Below, piece after piece: positions 1 to 13,500 of a DNA stretch of 64,000 nucleotides. The notes below the pieces were generated by a model, which worked only from the letters and a program-made list of their open reading frames with translations, had not been told where the DNA came from and made no database searches. Every line of letters begins with the position of its first letter. Within the stretch, counting starts at the first letter, position 1. The position numbers and the translations under genes were made by a program. This DNA comes from Thozetella sp. PMI_491 (taxonomy: Eukaryota > Ascomycota > Sordariomycetes > Chaetosphaeriales > Chaetosphaeriaceae): positions 682,001 through 746,000 of the forward strand of contig MU270023.1 in NCBI GenBank assembly GCA_021432635.1. The letters are read 5' to 3'.

Positions 1-716
1 CAAGTTTCATTTACGAGACTCGACCGAATGCTAAAGCTGCGGCTGGGCATGGAGGGAGAGTCGAGCGTTTGCAGCCATTTTTGTGTCTACTATATACATA
101 AAATGCAATGCAAGCTTTCGACCTGTTCGATGAGGATGTCACTTTATACACCTTTAAGCATGTAAGGAAGCAACGCGGCGACCGATATAAAGACCAATTT
201 AGACCCTCAGCTACCCTAAAAATACTTTCGCCAGAGCCAAACTGCTTTAAAGCCCGTTACTCCGCGTACCGGTAAGATGCAACTGAAAATGAGTGCCTTT
301 GTTAAAGTCGGTGAAGCTGGTGGCCGGCAGTGGCGCCGGAGGTGGGGTCCCTAGGCCAGTCTCCGGGCCAAGCCGGTCTGTGGACAGTCGGAACAGTAGC
401 CGCCAAGAATTTAGACGGCTCCGGCCGCAGCACAGGGCCGCTCCTCTCTTCCATTTTAACGCTCAATACGCCAATCAGCCCAGCTGTGGGTTTCAGCTGC
501 AGGGGTCGGCGAAAACTACCCGCGCGAAGATAAGCGACACAGGGGTTAATGGGAGCGCTTGACACGATATTAATAGTTACACTGCAAGTTTCTAAACATC
601 TAGTTAGAACTTTGAGCAGATATATCCGGGCCAGCGCCTACGCGCGCTACCCACGCCGACCTCTTACTGTCATGTAGTTTCCAAGCCTATGCCCTCAGTT
701 CAACGGCGCCGACTCA
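1..716. other. Intergenic, no supported gene
   Basis: Only short overlapping open frames on both strands are seen at about 290-565. None has a recognisable domain, intron structure or good start context. The stretch upstream of the membrane protein gene at 717 may hold its promoter, but I see no clear TATA element. Confidence 0.5.
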
Positions 717-2811
717 ATGGATGCTTGGTCAACAACTGGAGCCAGCGCCGAGCACAAGGTATATACTGGGTTCTGGACCAACTGGTCACAGGGACGGATA
801 CTGGGCGCCACTCTTACCATCACCCAGAGCGACGGAAACTTGCTTATTGCATTTTCCGCACTATTTATCACACTAGTGACCAGTCAACTCTGGAGAATAG
901 TCTGTGTTGTTGTGCATAGATCCTATTCTAGGGCCGAGGACAAGGATGACCTCTATCACCAGCGCCAAGTTATTATCCGAAACTCCGCCTCGCCTTTGAA
1001 TGCCGCGTGGGAGTTTGCTCGGCTCTCCTACTGCCACAGATCCATACCAGATCACAGCTTTAGGCGACTCCTGCCGATAACGGTCCTTGCGCTCAGCTGC
1101 GCTGGCGGTTTCATGACAGCGGCGGGCTTTTCCTCCAACCTATCCTCTTCAGTTAGCAACGAAGTCCTCCTTTTACCAGGCAGCTGTGGCTGGGTTAATT
1201 TCACTGCTGTTTTGTCTGCGAACTTCAGTGAGGCCCAAACTGTTGTCAGCCCGGCCTTCGGTACGTCGGTCGTCAACAACGCGAACTACGCGCGGCAGTG
1301 CTATGTTGGAGATGGCGAAGGCAGTGTCGATTGTACCGGATACGTCCAGCCCCGAGTGCCGGCCACCGTAAACAGGCAGGCGCCTTGCCCATTTGTGGCC
1401 AACATGTGTCGATCAAATTCTTCCAACATTATCATCGACAGTGGCTACATTGAGAGCAACGACGTCCTCGGCTTGAACACCCCTCCCGATCAGCGTATGC
1501 TATTTAGGCAGGTTCTTCACTGCGCACCGATAATTGCGGACGGATACACATCCAATTTTTCCAGCTCCAGCCGAAACTACACCAGATACCATTACGGTAA
1601 TTCGACACTTCTCGGCCAAGATGGAAATTTCACCACTTTCGATTTCATGTTCCAGATGACAGATCTTGACTTTCAATACGATCTTCGGCAATCACTTTAT
1701 CAATGGCCTAATTACCTTCTAACGTGAGCAAGGTTGCACTTCCAGCAGTAGGCTGCAAAACTCATGACTAACCAGCTACTTTACGTAGGACCAAGACTTA
1801 TATCATCGCAAATGGGAAGGTGGACCGGGGGGCATCACAATTCGTCCCAATAGACAGTATCCTGCGCAACGATTCCGATGTCAGCCTGTTCTTCCTTTCT
1901 GGAAACGGGGTCTGGTTTACACAACCATCAGACGACCCATGGTATCGCGCTCGTAACAAGGTCTTTGAGCAGTACTCGACGACCGGAAGCACGTCCATAC
2001 CTCTCTATGCTTTCGATGAGCCGGCGTCCGCCATGGCATGTGTGCAGCAACACCAGTTCTGCAATCCATCGCTCCCTGATGGGAAGCAGTGCGGGCCCCT
2101 AGCAAGTCGTTTCGATGCACTAGTAAGGTCGGCACCCTTGTTCCGTACAAACAACGGCACATTCAGTCGCTTCAAATTCATAACACAGAACTTATACTCC
2201 GGCTACTTCAGCCTATTTAACGTGCTCAGTGCCCTCGGTCCACAGACCTTAAGCTCGCAAAGAAGCTTGCAGACCGGCTTTCAGGCACCCATGGACCAGG
2301 ACCAGTGGCAGCAAGACGTGATTGGCTGGTGGGCCGTGGTCATGGCTGGATACCAACAAAAGTTCGTCGATCTGGCCATGGGAAGCTTAGATCCAAGGAT
2401 CAATAAGTGGATCATTGGCCCTGAGGATGAACCTCAGGAGGATATTTGTAAGAATCAGGTGAGACGGTCCCCGAATCTTGAACTTTCGGAACCCCTTTCT
2501 AATGCCTCATTACTTTGCTTTATGCTAACAGGCGTCGTCAGAAAATCAATAGCACGGCATATATGTCGTTCAGTGTCTTCGGCTTGAGTTTCACTCTCGT
2601 CACGGGTGTCCTTATTATATTGGTATCCCTCGTCATTGAACCTTGCCTCATGTATCTACACATTCGCCGAGGCTACGCATGGTATGCCAACATAGAATGG
2701 ACCGCCAACGAGGTCCTTGAACTACATCGCCTGGCGTACCGGAAAGAAGGCCCTAGCACGTGGAAAGCGACAAAAGAAGAGAAACCATTATCTCAACGCA
2801 CCGGCAGGTAG
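717..2811 (+). CDS. Multi-pass membrane protein of fungal type, three exons
   Basis: Fungal integral membrane protein of unknown function, 648 aa when spliced as 717-1723, 1789-2458 and 2542-2811. Introns are GTGAGC..GTAG and GTGAGA..GTCAG. The second acceptor was chosen because it restores a continuous frame reading KNQ|KINSTAYMSF. Hydrophobic segments lie at about residues 42-66 and 117-138, and a third (FGLSFTLVTGVLIILVSLVIEP) lies near the C-terminus. Between them is a large domain rich in Cys and N-glycosylation sequons, presumably extracellular or lumenal. This layout is common in uncharacterised proteins of filamentous fungi; I know no activity for it. The C-terminus is uncertain: a diverging frame continues past 2811 (VDGAFDIETYSPLSY), so a further intron or frameshift near 2807 is possible. 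Confidence 0.75.
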
Positions 2812-3143
2812 ACGGTGCTTTTGATATAGAGACCTATTCCCCCTTAAGTTATAGAAAGAGATGTGCATTCGAAGTGCAGAACGTCACACCGACCTACATA
2901 GAGCATTGGATATATCCTGGAGCAAATTCAGTGAGGTGTCATCCAGATGTTAATTCTTCCAGAGCTAGAGTCGAGAACAAATTTGAGATTCTAAATTGGT
3001 CAATTTAGTTCCGTTGCAATAAGATAAGGAAGGAGAGACAAACATCAAGGCTATTTGATATGCCATCTCCTAAACCACTGTCTAAGCTATCTTCTTTAGC
3101 GAGACTGTGGTGTTCCGCGAGGATGGTCCTATATCTATACCCG

Positions 3144-4305
3144 TCACGATACGGTAGCGGTGCCGAGGATACTTGAAGCATGGCACGATTCCAGTAGCTC
3201 GCAAGCTTCTTGGAACTCTCTGCTATCCTCTCCCAGACACTTACGCTCGATATCTACAGCCCTTTCCGCCCAGCCAATGGCCTGCTCCGTGCGCTCAAGC
3301 TTGATGGCGTACCGCGCAGCTAGAGAGCACAAAATCCCCAGCGTGTCCGACTCCGCCAACTCCTCGTCCTCCATCATCCTAATGCATTTTTGGACCATGC
3401 TAGCGCACCTCTCGTAGTCTCTCCGAGTCCATTCGGCTCCGTCGCCTTGGGAGCCTCTTTTTTCTTCCTGGCGGTTAATCTTAGACAAGTACCATTCGAG
3501 CTGCTTCCTACAAGCATCCTTTTCGCCGTCTAAGCTGCTGCAAGCAGTACAATGGCATCGAAATCCCCAGTGCTTGAGGAGCTGGCGCCGTACCACAGTC
3601 GGATGGCATACGTCGATGTACGACGTGAACAGTTCTTCGCCTGGCGCTATGTCACGGAGGGCGTGGATTGTCATGCGCTTGATTCTTGGGTTGAACCGGT
3701 GGAACACATTTGGGGCGCAGGAGTGGTTCAGTCGAGCGCACTGCATTTCTTAGTACTTGATAACGTCGAATGAGGATGTCTAGGTGATGTGCCCTGCCTT
3801 ACATTGGGAAACAATCCGTACATAACGATACCACCTGAGTACCGAACAGTGAAGCGATTGGTCTCGTATATAGACCAGGCCTTCTCAGATTTCTCCACCA
3901 AGAGATTGAAGTCTCCGAGGGTCTCCTCTATAGTTCATGCCACATTAGCATTGGTGCACTGTCGGATATATCTTTTCCACGCTCACCATTGTCATGATAG
4001 TAAGATCGGAGATCTGCAATATGCGAAATGTCGCTGCCTGGGTTGATGGACGCTGCCAAGGCCCAAAATGAGGCTTCTTCGTTCTCTGGCAAGTCCTTCA
4101 CCGCCTTGTAAAGACTTAGGTGATAGGCCTCATTGGGGAGCATGAGGAGAGGTTCCTCGCAGAATATACGTGTCCCAGCCGGGATGAAAGTGGTAGCAAA
4201 GGCCCCAATGCCACTTTGTGGCGTTCTTTTTTCCTCGTACAGATCTGTTCGAACTTGGTGCTCGCCGGTGCTGTCAACTTCGTTGAGCGAAACAGACTCC
4301 GTCAT
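3144..4305 (-). CDS. SET-domain protein (putative lysine methyltransferase)
   Basis: SET-domain protein of about 346 aa. Exons on the minus strand: 4305-3987, 3927-3803 and 3740-3144. The first intron (GTGAGC..ACTATAG) and second intron (GTAAGG..ATGCAG) leave an unbroken frame. The start of the SET domain is in exon 1 (SGIGAFATTFIPAGTRI). Exon 2 carries YETNRF and GLFPN. Exon 3 has the catalytic/SAM signature ARLNHSCAPN, then GEELFTSY and a post-SET cysteine cluster (CHCTAC). A helical, TPR-like tail follows. This order matches the fungal SET proteins related to SMYD/SET5, which methylate lysines in histones or other proteins using SAM; the substrate here is unknown. No MYND zinc finger is seen. 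Confidence 0.85.
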
Positions 4306-5072
4306 ATTTGGTGCCGTTGTTGTATTTACCAGTCGTCTCGGATCTTGAAACGAGATAATTTTGAGGAACTTTGAGCCAGTAGAGAGGCGCTTAGGACAAC
4401 TCGACAGTGACAGCAGCTCGATACTTGCGGTACGTTGCCTACTCGTGTTGAATTGCTAACCTACCTCCCTCCTTGGGATAATTTGCGGATATATTAGGTT
4501 ATCGAGACGAGTGCGTCGTTCCCCTTGACACGATTTCTGTCTGTTGGTATTCCGTTTGCGTGTGGGTCATTGTAACTCAAGACTACCTAGGCACTGGGAC
4601 AAGCTGTATTCTCGGTGTGTGCCTGCGCGGATTGGGCGAGGCGGGAATGGAAGATTACCCCCAGGAATAGAGCGAGGGTCGCCCCCATAATAAGTGGCAC
4701 CGAAACTCGAGCCCTGAGTGGATCACGATGACACGTGGGTACACCGTGCGTTCTAGACCGGCTTACCAAGGCGCAGGAGTTTTGACCGCCAAACCTTTTT
4801 GCTCGCTTTCGGTGCCGTTAGGGCCAGAGGATTATCGCTGTGGGTACGGCCTTATCCGGCTGTTGTGGATGACCACACAGGCGGCGCCGCAGAGACACGC
4901 TCGGACCCAGTTCGACGCGGCATGTCGTCTCCCGCACAGCGTCTCTGGCGGCGAATCAGGCTCTCGGAGGGATGTCATATTATAGTCGCGTTAACTAGAT
5001 GCTAGAACCGTGCTACCACGTTACTGTAGTACAGACACACGATAAACTAGGTAGGCTAACTCCCTGCCGTTA
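4306..5072. other. Intergenic, no supported gene
   Basis: Lies between the divergent 5' end of the SET gene and the 3' end of the rhamnosidase gene. Short frames exist on both strands but none shows a domain or splice-consistent extension. It should contain the SET gene promoter and the rhamnosidase terminator; neither can be fixed from the sequence. Confidence 0.5.
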
Positions 5073-7950
5073 TTAGGCAATGATTCCCCTGAAGGTGTAG
5101 CTGCCGGAGCCGACGACCAACTCCGTCTTGCCATTCTCGCTAGGGATGGAGATGCCGCTTTCGGTAAATCCCTCGCCGCGCAGCGAAACCACCCCACGAG
5201 AGCCGACCGGCACAACGATATCGTATGTCAAGCTTTTGCCATCCAAAACCCAACTTGCGTTGGCATATCCTGCAGGGGTCCGGTAGCTCGCGCTGGCGCT
5301 CGTGAGGTCGCCAACCACGATGGGTGCGTAATCGATGACGTTCCACGCTACCGACCTGTTTGCCGGCGCCAGTCCACTCAATCGGTGCAGCCACATGTCC
5401 CCGAAGCCGTACATGAAGTGGTTGAGCGAGCCAACGCCGGCATTGTTGCCGTCCCTGAACCAATGTTAGTTTGTCGGTTGACGCGATAGCGTGGAACGGC
5501 TACCACTTACCAGTGCTCCCATAGACTGGTCGCTCCGTGCTCGATCTGGTACCCGTAGCTCGCCGACCGGGTCTGGGCCATCAGTGTATGCACAACATCA
5601 TTTCTGTCCTTCGCCATCAGCACGCGAAAGAGCGCAGGGAGGCCGATCTCTCCAACGGTAAATGCCCATCCGGCTACCTCGAGAGAGTCAAGTAGGGAGT
5701 CAAAGACATCGGCTTCCACATCTGCGGGGACTGCGCCCATATCCAACGCGAGGGCATTTGCGCCCTGGCTGTTCGCCGAGTAATGCGCCTTGCCGGTTGC
5801 GTTGAACCACGTGCTGTGGAACGCCGCTTTGATACTGGCTTCCAGGGTTGCCCACTTCTTTGCGTCGGCACACTTCCTTAACGCTTTCGCGATGGCCTTG
5901 AGACCAGCTGCGGCCTGCTGGTAGGCGTAGGTATTTGTGAGCCCTGTTGGCACGGTTGTATCTATGCTCTCCCAATCCGCAAGACCGCCGTCGTCGATGA
6001 CGGGGTTGTTAGCACTTATCTGTCGAGTGGCAAGATAGTCCATGTACTGGACCATGATCGGGTAGTAATCTTCGAGAACACGGGTGTCGCCGTAGTACCG
6101 GTACAGGTAGAGCGGGAAGCGAATCATGGCGTTTCCCCAGTTCGGGTCTTTCCGGTAGATATCCCACTTGCCGTCGAAGACGACATACTCTGGTGCAGTG
6201 GCGGGGATCAGTCCTGCTGGGCCCCAGACAGCCTGAGCATCCGCCATGGTGCGAACAAAGTCGTGGCCATACGCTTGAATGTCGTAACCGCGAGCAACCG
6301 GCTCGAATGCGAGGTGATCCTGCTCAAGCCAACCAAGCTTTTCGCGCGTCGGGCAGTCAGTGAGAACTGAGTGCATGTTGGACTTGATGGCCCGATCGAT
6401 GATCTGGTGGATTTTGTTGAAGAGAGGGTTACTCGTTGATACGAAGCTGACGGGCTCGTTCACGGCTCGGATGACTTTACCAGTCATATCGGCCAGGGAG
6501 GGCGCCCATGTCGTGTTGACCTGCCACGTCAGCGATGCTCTACACCGATCAAGATAGGATTCTTACTGCAATATATTGACTGCCGTGGTACATGAACTTG
6601 GGGGTAAAAGATTCGAACTCCAGCCCCGCCATGGTATATGCGTCAAAGATGGGAGACCCGCTAGACGCTTGGTCAGGAGCCCCGGCGTCGGTAATGTTCT
6701 CGGCCGGGTAGAAGACAATGCGAGTCCCGGCTCGACCGGTTGCATTCATGGTGAAAGTGTACCATCCGGCATAGTTGACGCCAAAGTCATACACCCACTG
6801 CGAGCCCACCTGTTTCACAGACTTTGCAGGGATGATCTCCGTGATTTGAAGCGGGGGCGCCACTTGGTTGATAAATTCCCCTGGCGGTCCGGGAGGACCC
6901 GTTGACACATTGGCGCTCTTCCATGTGCTCCTGTTGCCATCGGCAGCTGACCAATTGGGGATTATGCGGCGGGCATCGAACTCCTCGCCACCGTACCAAG
7001 AGCTTTCCAGCAAAGGACCGTCCACTGTCGTCAACCAGCTTCCATCTGAGAGCATGGTCTGGGTTTTGCCGTCATTGCACGTAAGTTCGAGTTGAGATTT
7101 GAGTACCAAGGGTTTTGCGCTGACAATAAACTTCATACTGCCGAGAATGTTAGCTGAGCGGTAAGAATCCAAGCAGAATAACTGACTATCGCTTGAGGAG
7201 TCCTTTCTCGGCGTCATAGGTACCCTTTCCTAATTCTACTCCGAGAACGTTGGTGCCACTCCGCAGGAGCTTGGTAACGTCGTAAGTCCGATACAGTACT
7301 GTCCTATTCACGGTCGAATACCCCGGCCCAAGCACCTCCTCGTTGACTGCCTTTCCGTTGATCTCAGCTTGGAATACGCCCAGTCCGGTGATGTAGAGTC
7401 GAGCCTTTTGGATCTCGCAGGAAAGATCAAACTCCTTGGTAAACATGGGGAGTGCATTCGTGCCCGTCACGAATTCAGAGTTGGTGATCCAGTCGGCCTC
7501 CCAGTCGCTCTGTTGGAGGAGACCCATCTCGAAGGATGTGACCTCGCTCCAAGTAGAGGGACTGTTGTTGACATCCCAAACCCGTACGCGCCAAGAGACG
7601 GATTTTCGAGAGCTGAGAGCTGTTCCATCGTACAAGGCAAATGGAAGCGTAGAAGCCACCCTCCCGCTATCCCAGAGGTCGCTGTTGTTGAGATCTCCAG
7701 TACTCGACGCGGCCTGGACCTGATAGGCTGCCTGGGAGTCGCCACGGAGATCTGAGGACAGTCGCCACGATAGACGAGGGCTTGTGGCATGGATACCGAG
7801 AGGGGCAGGAGCACCCTCCGTTCTTAATGAGCCAGTCTCAACGCTGAGAGCAGCCGCCAGGCGAGTTACCGCGAGGAGAGCGAGGAGCATCATAGCGAGA
7901 GCGTTGAAGCGATCGGGACACAATCCCCCCCCGGAAGCAGTCGCTGTCAT
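5073..7950 (-). CDS. Secreted alpha-L-rhamnosidase, GH78
   Basis: Glycoside hydrolase family 78 enzyme, 908 aa. Exons on the minus strand: 7950-7187, 7137-6567, 6520-5511 and 5454-5073. All joins keep frame (KR|YMKF, YIA|VNTTW, EHW|DGNN). The N-terminus has a hydrophobic signal-like segment (ALAMMLLALLAVTRLAAA). Then follow a fibronectin-type and beta-sandwich portion typical of the family and the (alpha/alpha)6 barrel. The barrel carries the GH78 hallmark DCPTREKLGWLEQD at about residues 500-513, with the acidic catalytic candidates there and in GLADWESID. The EHGATSLWEHW motif and a C-terminal beta domain close the protein. It would release terminal L-rhamnose from plant glycosides or pectin side chains outside the cell. 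The length is normal for the family. Confidence 0.93.
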
Positions 7951-10510
7951 ACATGCTTGCTAAATACCCACCTGAGCATCGGGTGAATGACATCCGAATG
8001 AGCATTGAAAAGAGGAAGGTGTGTGGGGTTGAAGGGACTAACAATGCGGAGAACCCTGGCGTTACCACTTCTCCAGACCAAGATCCTGGCCTAAATCCGT
8101 TGCGTTGGGCCCTGTTATGGTTCTGCTGCCGCATATGGGTTAGGCTTGGCTCCAGACCTGCAAATCTTTTAAGATTAGAGATTAAATTAAAAGGAGTTTT
8201 ATGGGGCTATAGTAGCGTAGAGCAGAGCTAGCTGTGAATATATTTCCTTCAATCTACCTAGGCATCAAGAGAGGGCGAGGACTATCTCTCAAGCTCCGTA
8301 TGTGCAGTCCCGGTGGAGGCGGAGGGCCAGAAAATAACGTATATTGAGACCGGAATGGTAGCAATGCTTTTCTGTACCCCTGAGCTGATCAGAGTGTGGG
8401 AACCCTGGATTGGACCTGTAACCTCTTGCTTAGGGTACAAATGGCCAGGTGGATAGGTTTCCGTTCTTTAGGCGACATCAACCAACCAACACATCAACCA
8501 TTATCAATTTGCTTCTCCCAGATAGGACCGACTAACTAATATACTCTTTTGCTCTCATTATGGGTTTCGTCCCAATTCTACGTGACTCTATTTGCCTTCA
8601 TCGGAGCTGTGACTTCATTGTCCTTCATCTTTGCCGGTTTCTTCTCACGTACCACTAGGCTTATGCCGTTTCAGTGGCCCTACCAAGAGCCGGTTTGATG
8701 GCTACCATATTGATTCCACGCTGTGACTACTAGACCATGGTCGTAATGTGTGTGGTGTTGTGTGTGTTAATCGCCCCAGCTCTGCTTTACGCTTCTCCCC
8801 ATCTTTAATATGACTTTCATCTTTCTCTGCCACCGCCTTGGGCTAGGAAGTTGACGAGGGATTTTGATGCTTCTATGGAGACACACACGACATAGTTCCT
8901 CGTTTTAGGATCGTCTGGCTGAGATTTGGAAGGCGCAGACGGCGTAAGATACCTCCCTTCACATACTGCAATGCATCGTCCTAATCAATTTCGTTCTACG
9001 TCATTACCACCTTTGACGGCGATACCTACGGTGCGAGACAGATTGCCGATGGGAAAGCTGAACCAGGGAGAAGGGTATTAAGGGGGTCAAGGGTGGACGT
9101 GTCGACGCGTTGGTATCCAAGGGAGACCGGAACAAGAGGCTGGGCGGTTGGCATGTATGTCGGTTAACCATAGGCGCCCTTTCTAGATTAGAGCCCGTGC
9201 TAGGAGTTGTATCCGTAAGGAATAGATAAACTCAAAGGCTTTAATCCTATAGTGCTCGACGCTTTTAATTACCTACCGCAGCGGGAACTGGTGGCAGGTC
9301 AGAATAACTGTTGAAAAAGTAGTGAAATTTTCCCAGAGAAGGGTTGTTGCTTCAGGAATCATTCCTAGAGTACGAGATTCGAATTGAAGGAAGGGCACAA
9401 GGTATTGTAGATGAATTCGCTAGCCAATAAAAGCTCTCCTTTTGCAGTAATAAACATTCTCGCGTCGGGAAGCATTCTCCGAGAAACTATTATGTCACAA
9501 GAGAAATATGGCATAAATACTACATTATACCAGGGGGGTATAGTGGGGCTTCACTTTTACCACTTTGGCGTAGTGGTTTTATTTGTGACATATTACTATT
9601 TGCTTAGCAGCCATTCTCCATTCACATCCGTTCCCTCTACAATATCCACGTACTTGGAATGAGTTTGTGGGCCAGATCCGCACAGAGAGAGGGGTTTAGC
9701 GAATGCAAAGCAGTCTACTGATTTTCCCCTGGCTTCTACCTCCTTGACCCCTGCCGTTTTCGCTCGGTCCGAAGTTTCATTCCGGAGAGTTTATATCTAC
9801 CTGGCGACAATGGATATGGTAAAGAAATATTGTAGTTTAGCGCATTTTCCGGAATTTAGATTTCCTTACTATGCTTCCTACGAAATTTCCTGCTGTGCTT
9901 GTTAGCGTGTCATCTGGGCTCATCTGGGCCACTGACGCACCGAGAATAAAACGCTAGCCTGCACATACATGTCCATCAAAGAAGCCACAGCTCGGCTGTC
10001 TTGCTTTACCAATGTGTCCATCCTAAGATGTCAATGTCACCCCTGGCCTCGGTTACCACCATAATAATGTTGCTAAATATGTATAAGCGGGTCTCTCAAA
10101 ACCTAGGACACTACCGAGATATGTTGGTAGAACGTAAGATATACATGATCTTCGTTAAGCAGGCAGGCATTTAAATCAATTCCAGTGCCGCGTCTCAACT
10201 AGGACGAGCGTGCCAGCATGTAACGGTACCAGTGCAAGGAGGCAGTGTAGTCCCAATACCATTGGGACGTATAGTCGCTAGCCGCCATTTAGCCCAGGTC
10301 TGGGCCGTCAAATAAAACAAGGGGAAGTTGCCGAAACAGTAAGACATTCCTTATCAGCCGGAAAACTGAATTCCTCTTTCCGACATGAAGCTATTCTACT
10401 ATTTCTAGGCACTGTAGAAGTACTTAAAGGAAAGTTATCCCAGAAAACAGCTTGCGTTAATGTAGAAATTCGACCATTCCCAACCATCAGATTTCCACTC
10501 TGTTGTACTC
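7951..10510. other. 2.5-kb gene-empty spacer
   Basis: No coding region with domain support on either strand. A frame at 9411-9662 (83 aa) has no recognisable content and low-complexity codon use. A segment at 8460-8570 looks like a fungal promoter or 5' UTR (ACCAACCAACAC, CT-rich runs ahead of an ATG at 8560), but the downstream frame closes after about 34 codons. It could be a non-coding transcript or a relic. Confidence 0.45.
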
Positions 10511-13500
10511 ATGGGGCTGAAGTCGGCTCTCGTGGTGGCCCTGCCCGCCTTCACATTTGGCACTATGGGCCTTGAGGGGATGCATCTAGCCACTGGTGGT
10601 CTTCTCCAGATCCACCCTTCCTTTGTTGGTGATGGCCTTACCCTATTTCCTGGTCATGCCTTTGGACACGACCCAACAGATCTCCTTCATTTGACGCCTG
10701 AGCTACGCAAGGAGCTGTATTATTCCCAGGAGGGTCATCGACGTAGGCTCTTTAAAGTACTGTTATACTAAAGAAAACCCCACTAACCATGGGTATCTAG
10801 CTGCGGTTCATGGTGCCAAACATGGCAGTATGATAGCCAACTTTAACCTGCCTACGGTCGTACTTGATCAATCGACTCATCCTCGAACTGTCCAGTGTAC
10901 TGGGAATGGCAGGCTCACCGCCTGCTTTCAGCCAACGGTGTTTTCCCACGTTCAGAGTACCTGGAATCTTCCTGAGTTCCATCTCATCACCTTCCATGTT
11001 GGCTGTGGTGACGAATACTCCGGGCAACGCTCGTATTTCCATGCCACAAACCCACAATTTGATACAGGATCCTCATGTATCACGGTAAATGCCACACCTA
11101 TTCAGCAAGAAGATGCTGTCGACTCCGGAGAGATTTCTTGGGGAACATTCCTTCACCCTGAGCATAAGCAAAGGGTTCCCGTCAAAGGCCACATCCGCCT
11201 AGCTCAGCCGCTCGACCCATACCTAGAGGCGCACCAGCAACGCCTTCATCTCTCTCGCCGAGATTTACTATATGGAAATAATACTATACCGGCCAATGCT
11301 ACAGACCTAAATGGGAACTCAGAGCTAGCGGATCCCGTCGATCTTCTCTCCAACCCTATCGCCTTGGAGAACTTCGCGAGTGACTCAAACTTAGAGATTC
11401 CTACCGACGACAACATAGATGATGAGCTCGGGTTCACGAGCGAAGATGGTGAAATTCTAGACTACCCGAATGCCACCGCTGTGAACGGAACGGTACGGCG
11501 ACGGGGGCAACCGTTGACTAATGGCCCGCGACGACCTCTCGGTAAGCGTTGGTGGTGGTTTTGCAGGGCTGCGAAGGCAGTTGTAGCTGTCGTTAAGGTG
11601 AGCCGCCTCCCCCTTATGCTTTGCCGAAGTCAGCTAATATTGAACACGGTATAGAGCGTGGTCAAGGCTGTTGTGACAGTTGTAGAAGTCATTGTCAAGG
11701 TCGCCAAGATTATCGTAAACGTCGCTATTATCTCGGTCAAGCTTCTTCTCGTGCCTTTTGGCGTCCCCTTCGATCATGCCTATCACGAGGACTTCAAATT
11801 CCGCTATTATCTCCAATCCGAGCCAAATACAGTCCCAAAGATCTTCAATTACACAAATGGCTACGAAATCTGGGGTGAAAAGGGCCAATATAGCTTCCAG
11901 TGCGCTCAGTGCGGCGTTAATGCTGATTTCAACGTTGACGGACGTCTTGCCTTCAGCATCAAAGACGGCATTACCGAGGGAAAGGTTGCCTTCGTCAATA
12001 AAGATTCCTTTAATATCGATGCTGTATTCGGCCTAAAACTTGAGGAAGGATTCGACAAGCCTATAAAAGGCTACGAGAAGCAAATTGCTGCCTTCCCATT
12101 AAGCCCCCTAACTATCCCCGGAATTATTACCCTTGGGCCTGAAGTCTCAATAAGCGGTACCATTGATCTCTCCATCCAGGGCAATGCAAAAATTGCGCTC
12201 GGTGGACAATTTGCTATCTCTCCGGGTACCGCGTCGCTCAGTCTGGTCAAGGAAAAGGACAATCAGATTCAAGGTCTTGATGTCCAATTCACTCCCGTGG
12301 CTAAGGTCTGTTAACATAAGCCCCCCCCCCCTTCTCTCTCCCAAAAAGGCATCACGCATGTGAGATAATTTCCAAAATTGCTGATTGTTTCTCAATTAAA
12401 TACAGTTTGATGGCAGAATACAGGCTACTCTTGAACTCGGCCTGCCCATCGCCCTTGAGTGTGGCCTCGATGTCCTGAACGGCAAATTCAAGCAGACTGT
12501 CGCGCTGATCAACAAGCCTTCTGTCTACGGCATAGCCAAATTCAGTAATGAAATCGGAGCAGCGTGCAAGAATGGATTAGAGCTTCGCCTAGGAGCCCAG
12601 AATAAGGTCTGGGCAAATGCTTTCAAGAAGTGGGACTTCGACATCAAAACGTTCAATCTCTACGAGAAAGGCATTGGATGCGTTACGTATGTCAAACACT
12701 GATTCTTAAATGGCGATGCTTTCATGTTGCTACTTCCCAGCTCAACATCCGCTAACACGCCACTTAATTAGCCTCGACGGATTCAACACCAATAATGTTG
12801 GTAACACTACAGGCATCATAAACGATGTGGTCCAGAAACTCAAGACCAATCCTAATAAAAAGCCTACGATCAATGATGTTGCCGCTACCCTGAAGCCTCC
12901 GCCCAGAGACTTTGGGTTCCGGGTCATCATGAATGAAGCAAAAGAGGCCATCATGGTGTCCGGTAACGATGGATATATCTATCTTGCCTCTAACGATCAA
13001 AGATATGACTCAAGCGCTCCTGTTGGGAGCGTAAACCTCACGTCAAACTTATTCAACATGGATGTTTACGCGCGTATCATGGCCTATAAGGCCGATGGAC
13101 TTAAAGGATATGCTGCACAAGTCAGATTCTGGAATGTTTCAAAGATCCCCGAGGATGAGAAAGCAGCGTGAGTCTAACCTAAAGCCTACGAATTATTCCT
13201 GACAAGTGCTTCACTTCTCACTCTCCCTTCCCCATTCGTTCACACCCAATCCAATAATTACCTCTAGTCTTATACGATCTCCTTGCACTCACTAACCCAC
13301 TGCGCTATCTTCTAGATTCCTCAATGTACTTGACAACACCGACAAGAAGGACGCAATATACTACGGGTTAATGCTCAAAGAGAAGAAAGTCGATATATAT
13401 TTCCCAACCTTCTGCAAGACTGCCAGCGGTACCCGACTCTACGCCACCGAATTTGCCATCGATAAGGACGGCAACATCGTGGATAACGAGGGGAAAAGGG

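Noticed and set aside
8160-8240. Possible tRNA-like segment
   Set aside because: No proper A and B boxes or cloverleaf pairing found.
9411-9662. 83-aa frame in the spacer upstream of the DUF7029/DUF7223-like gene
   Set aside because: No recognisable motif, no splice extension, AT-rich non-coding surroundings.
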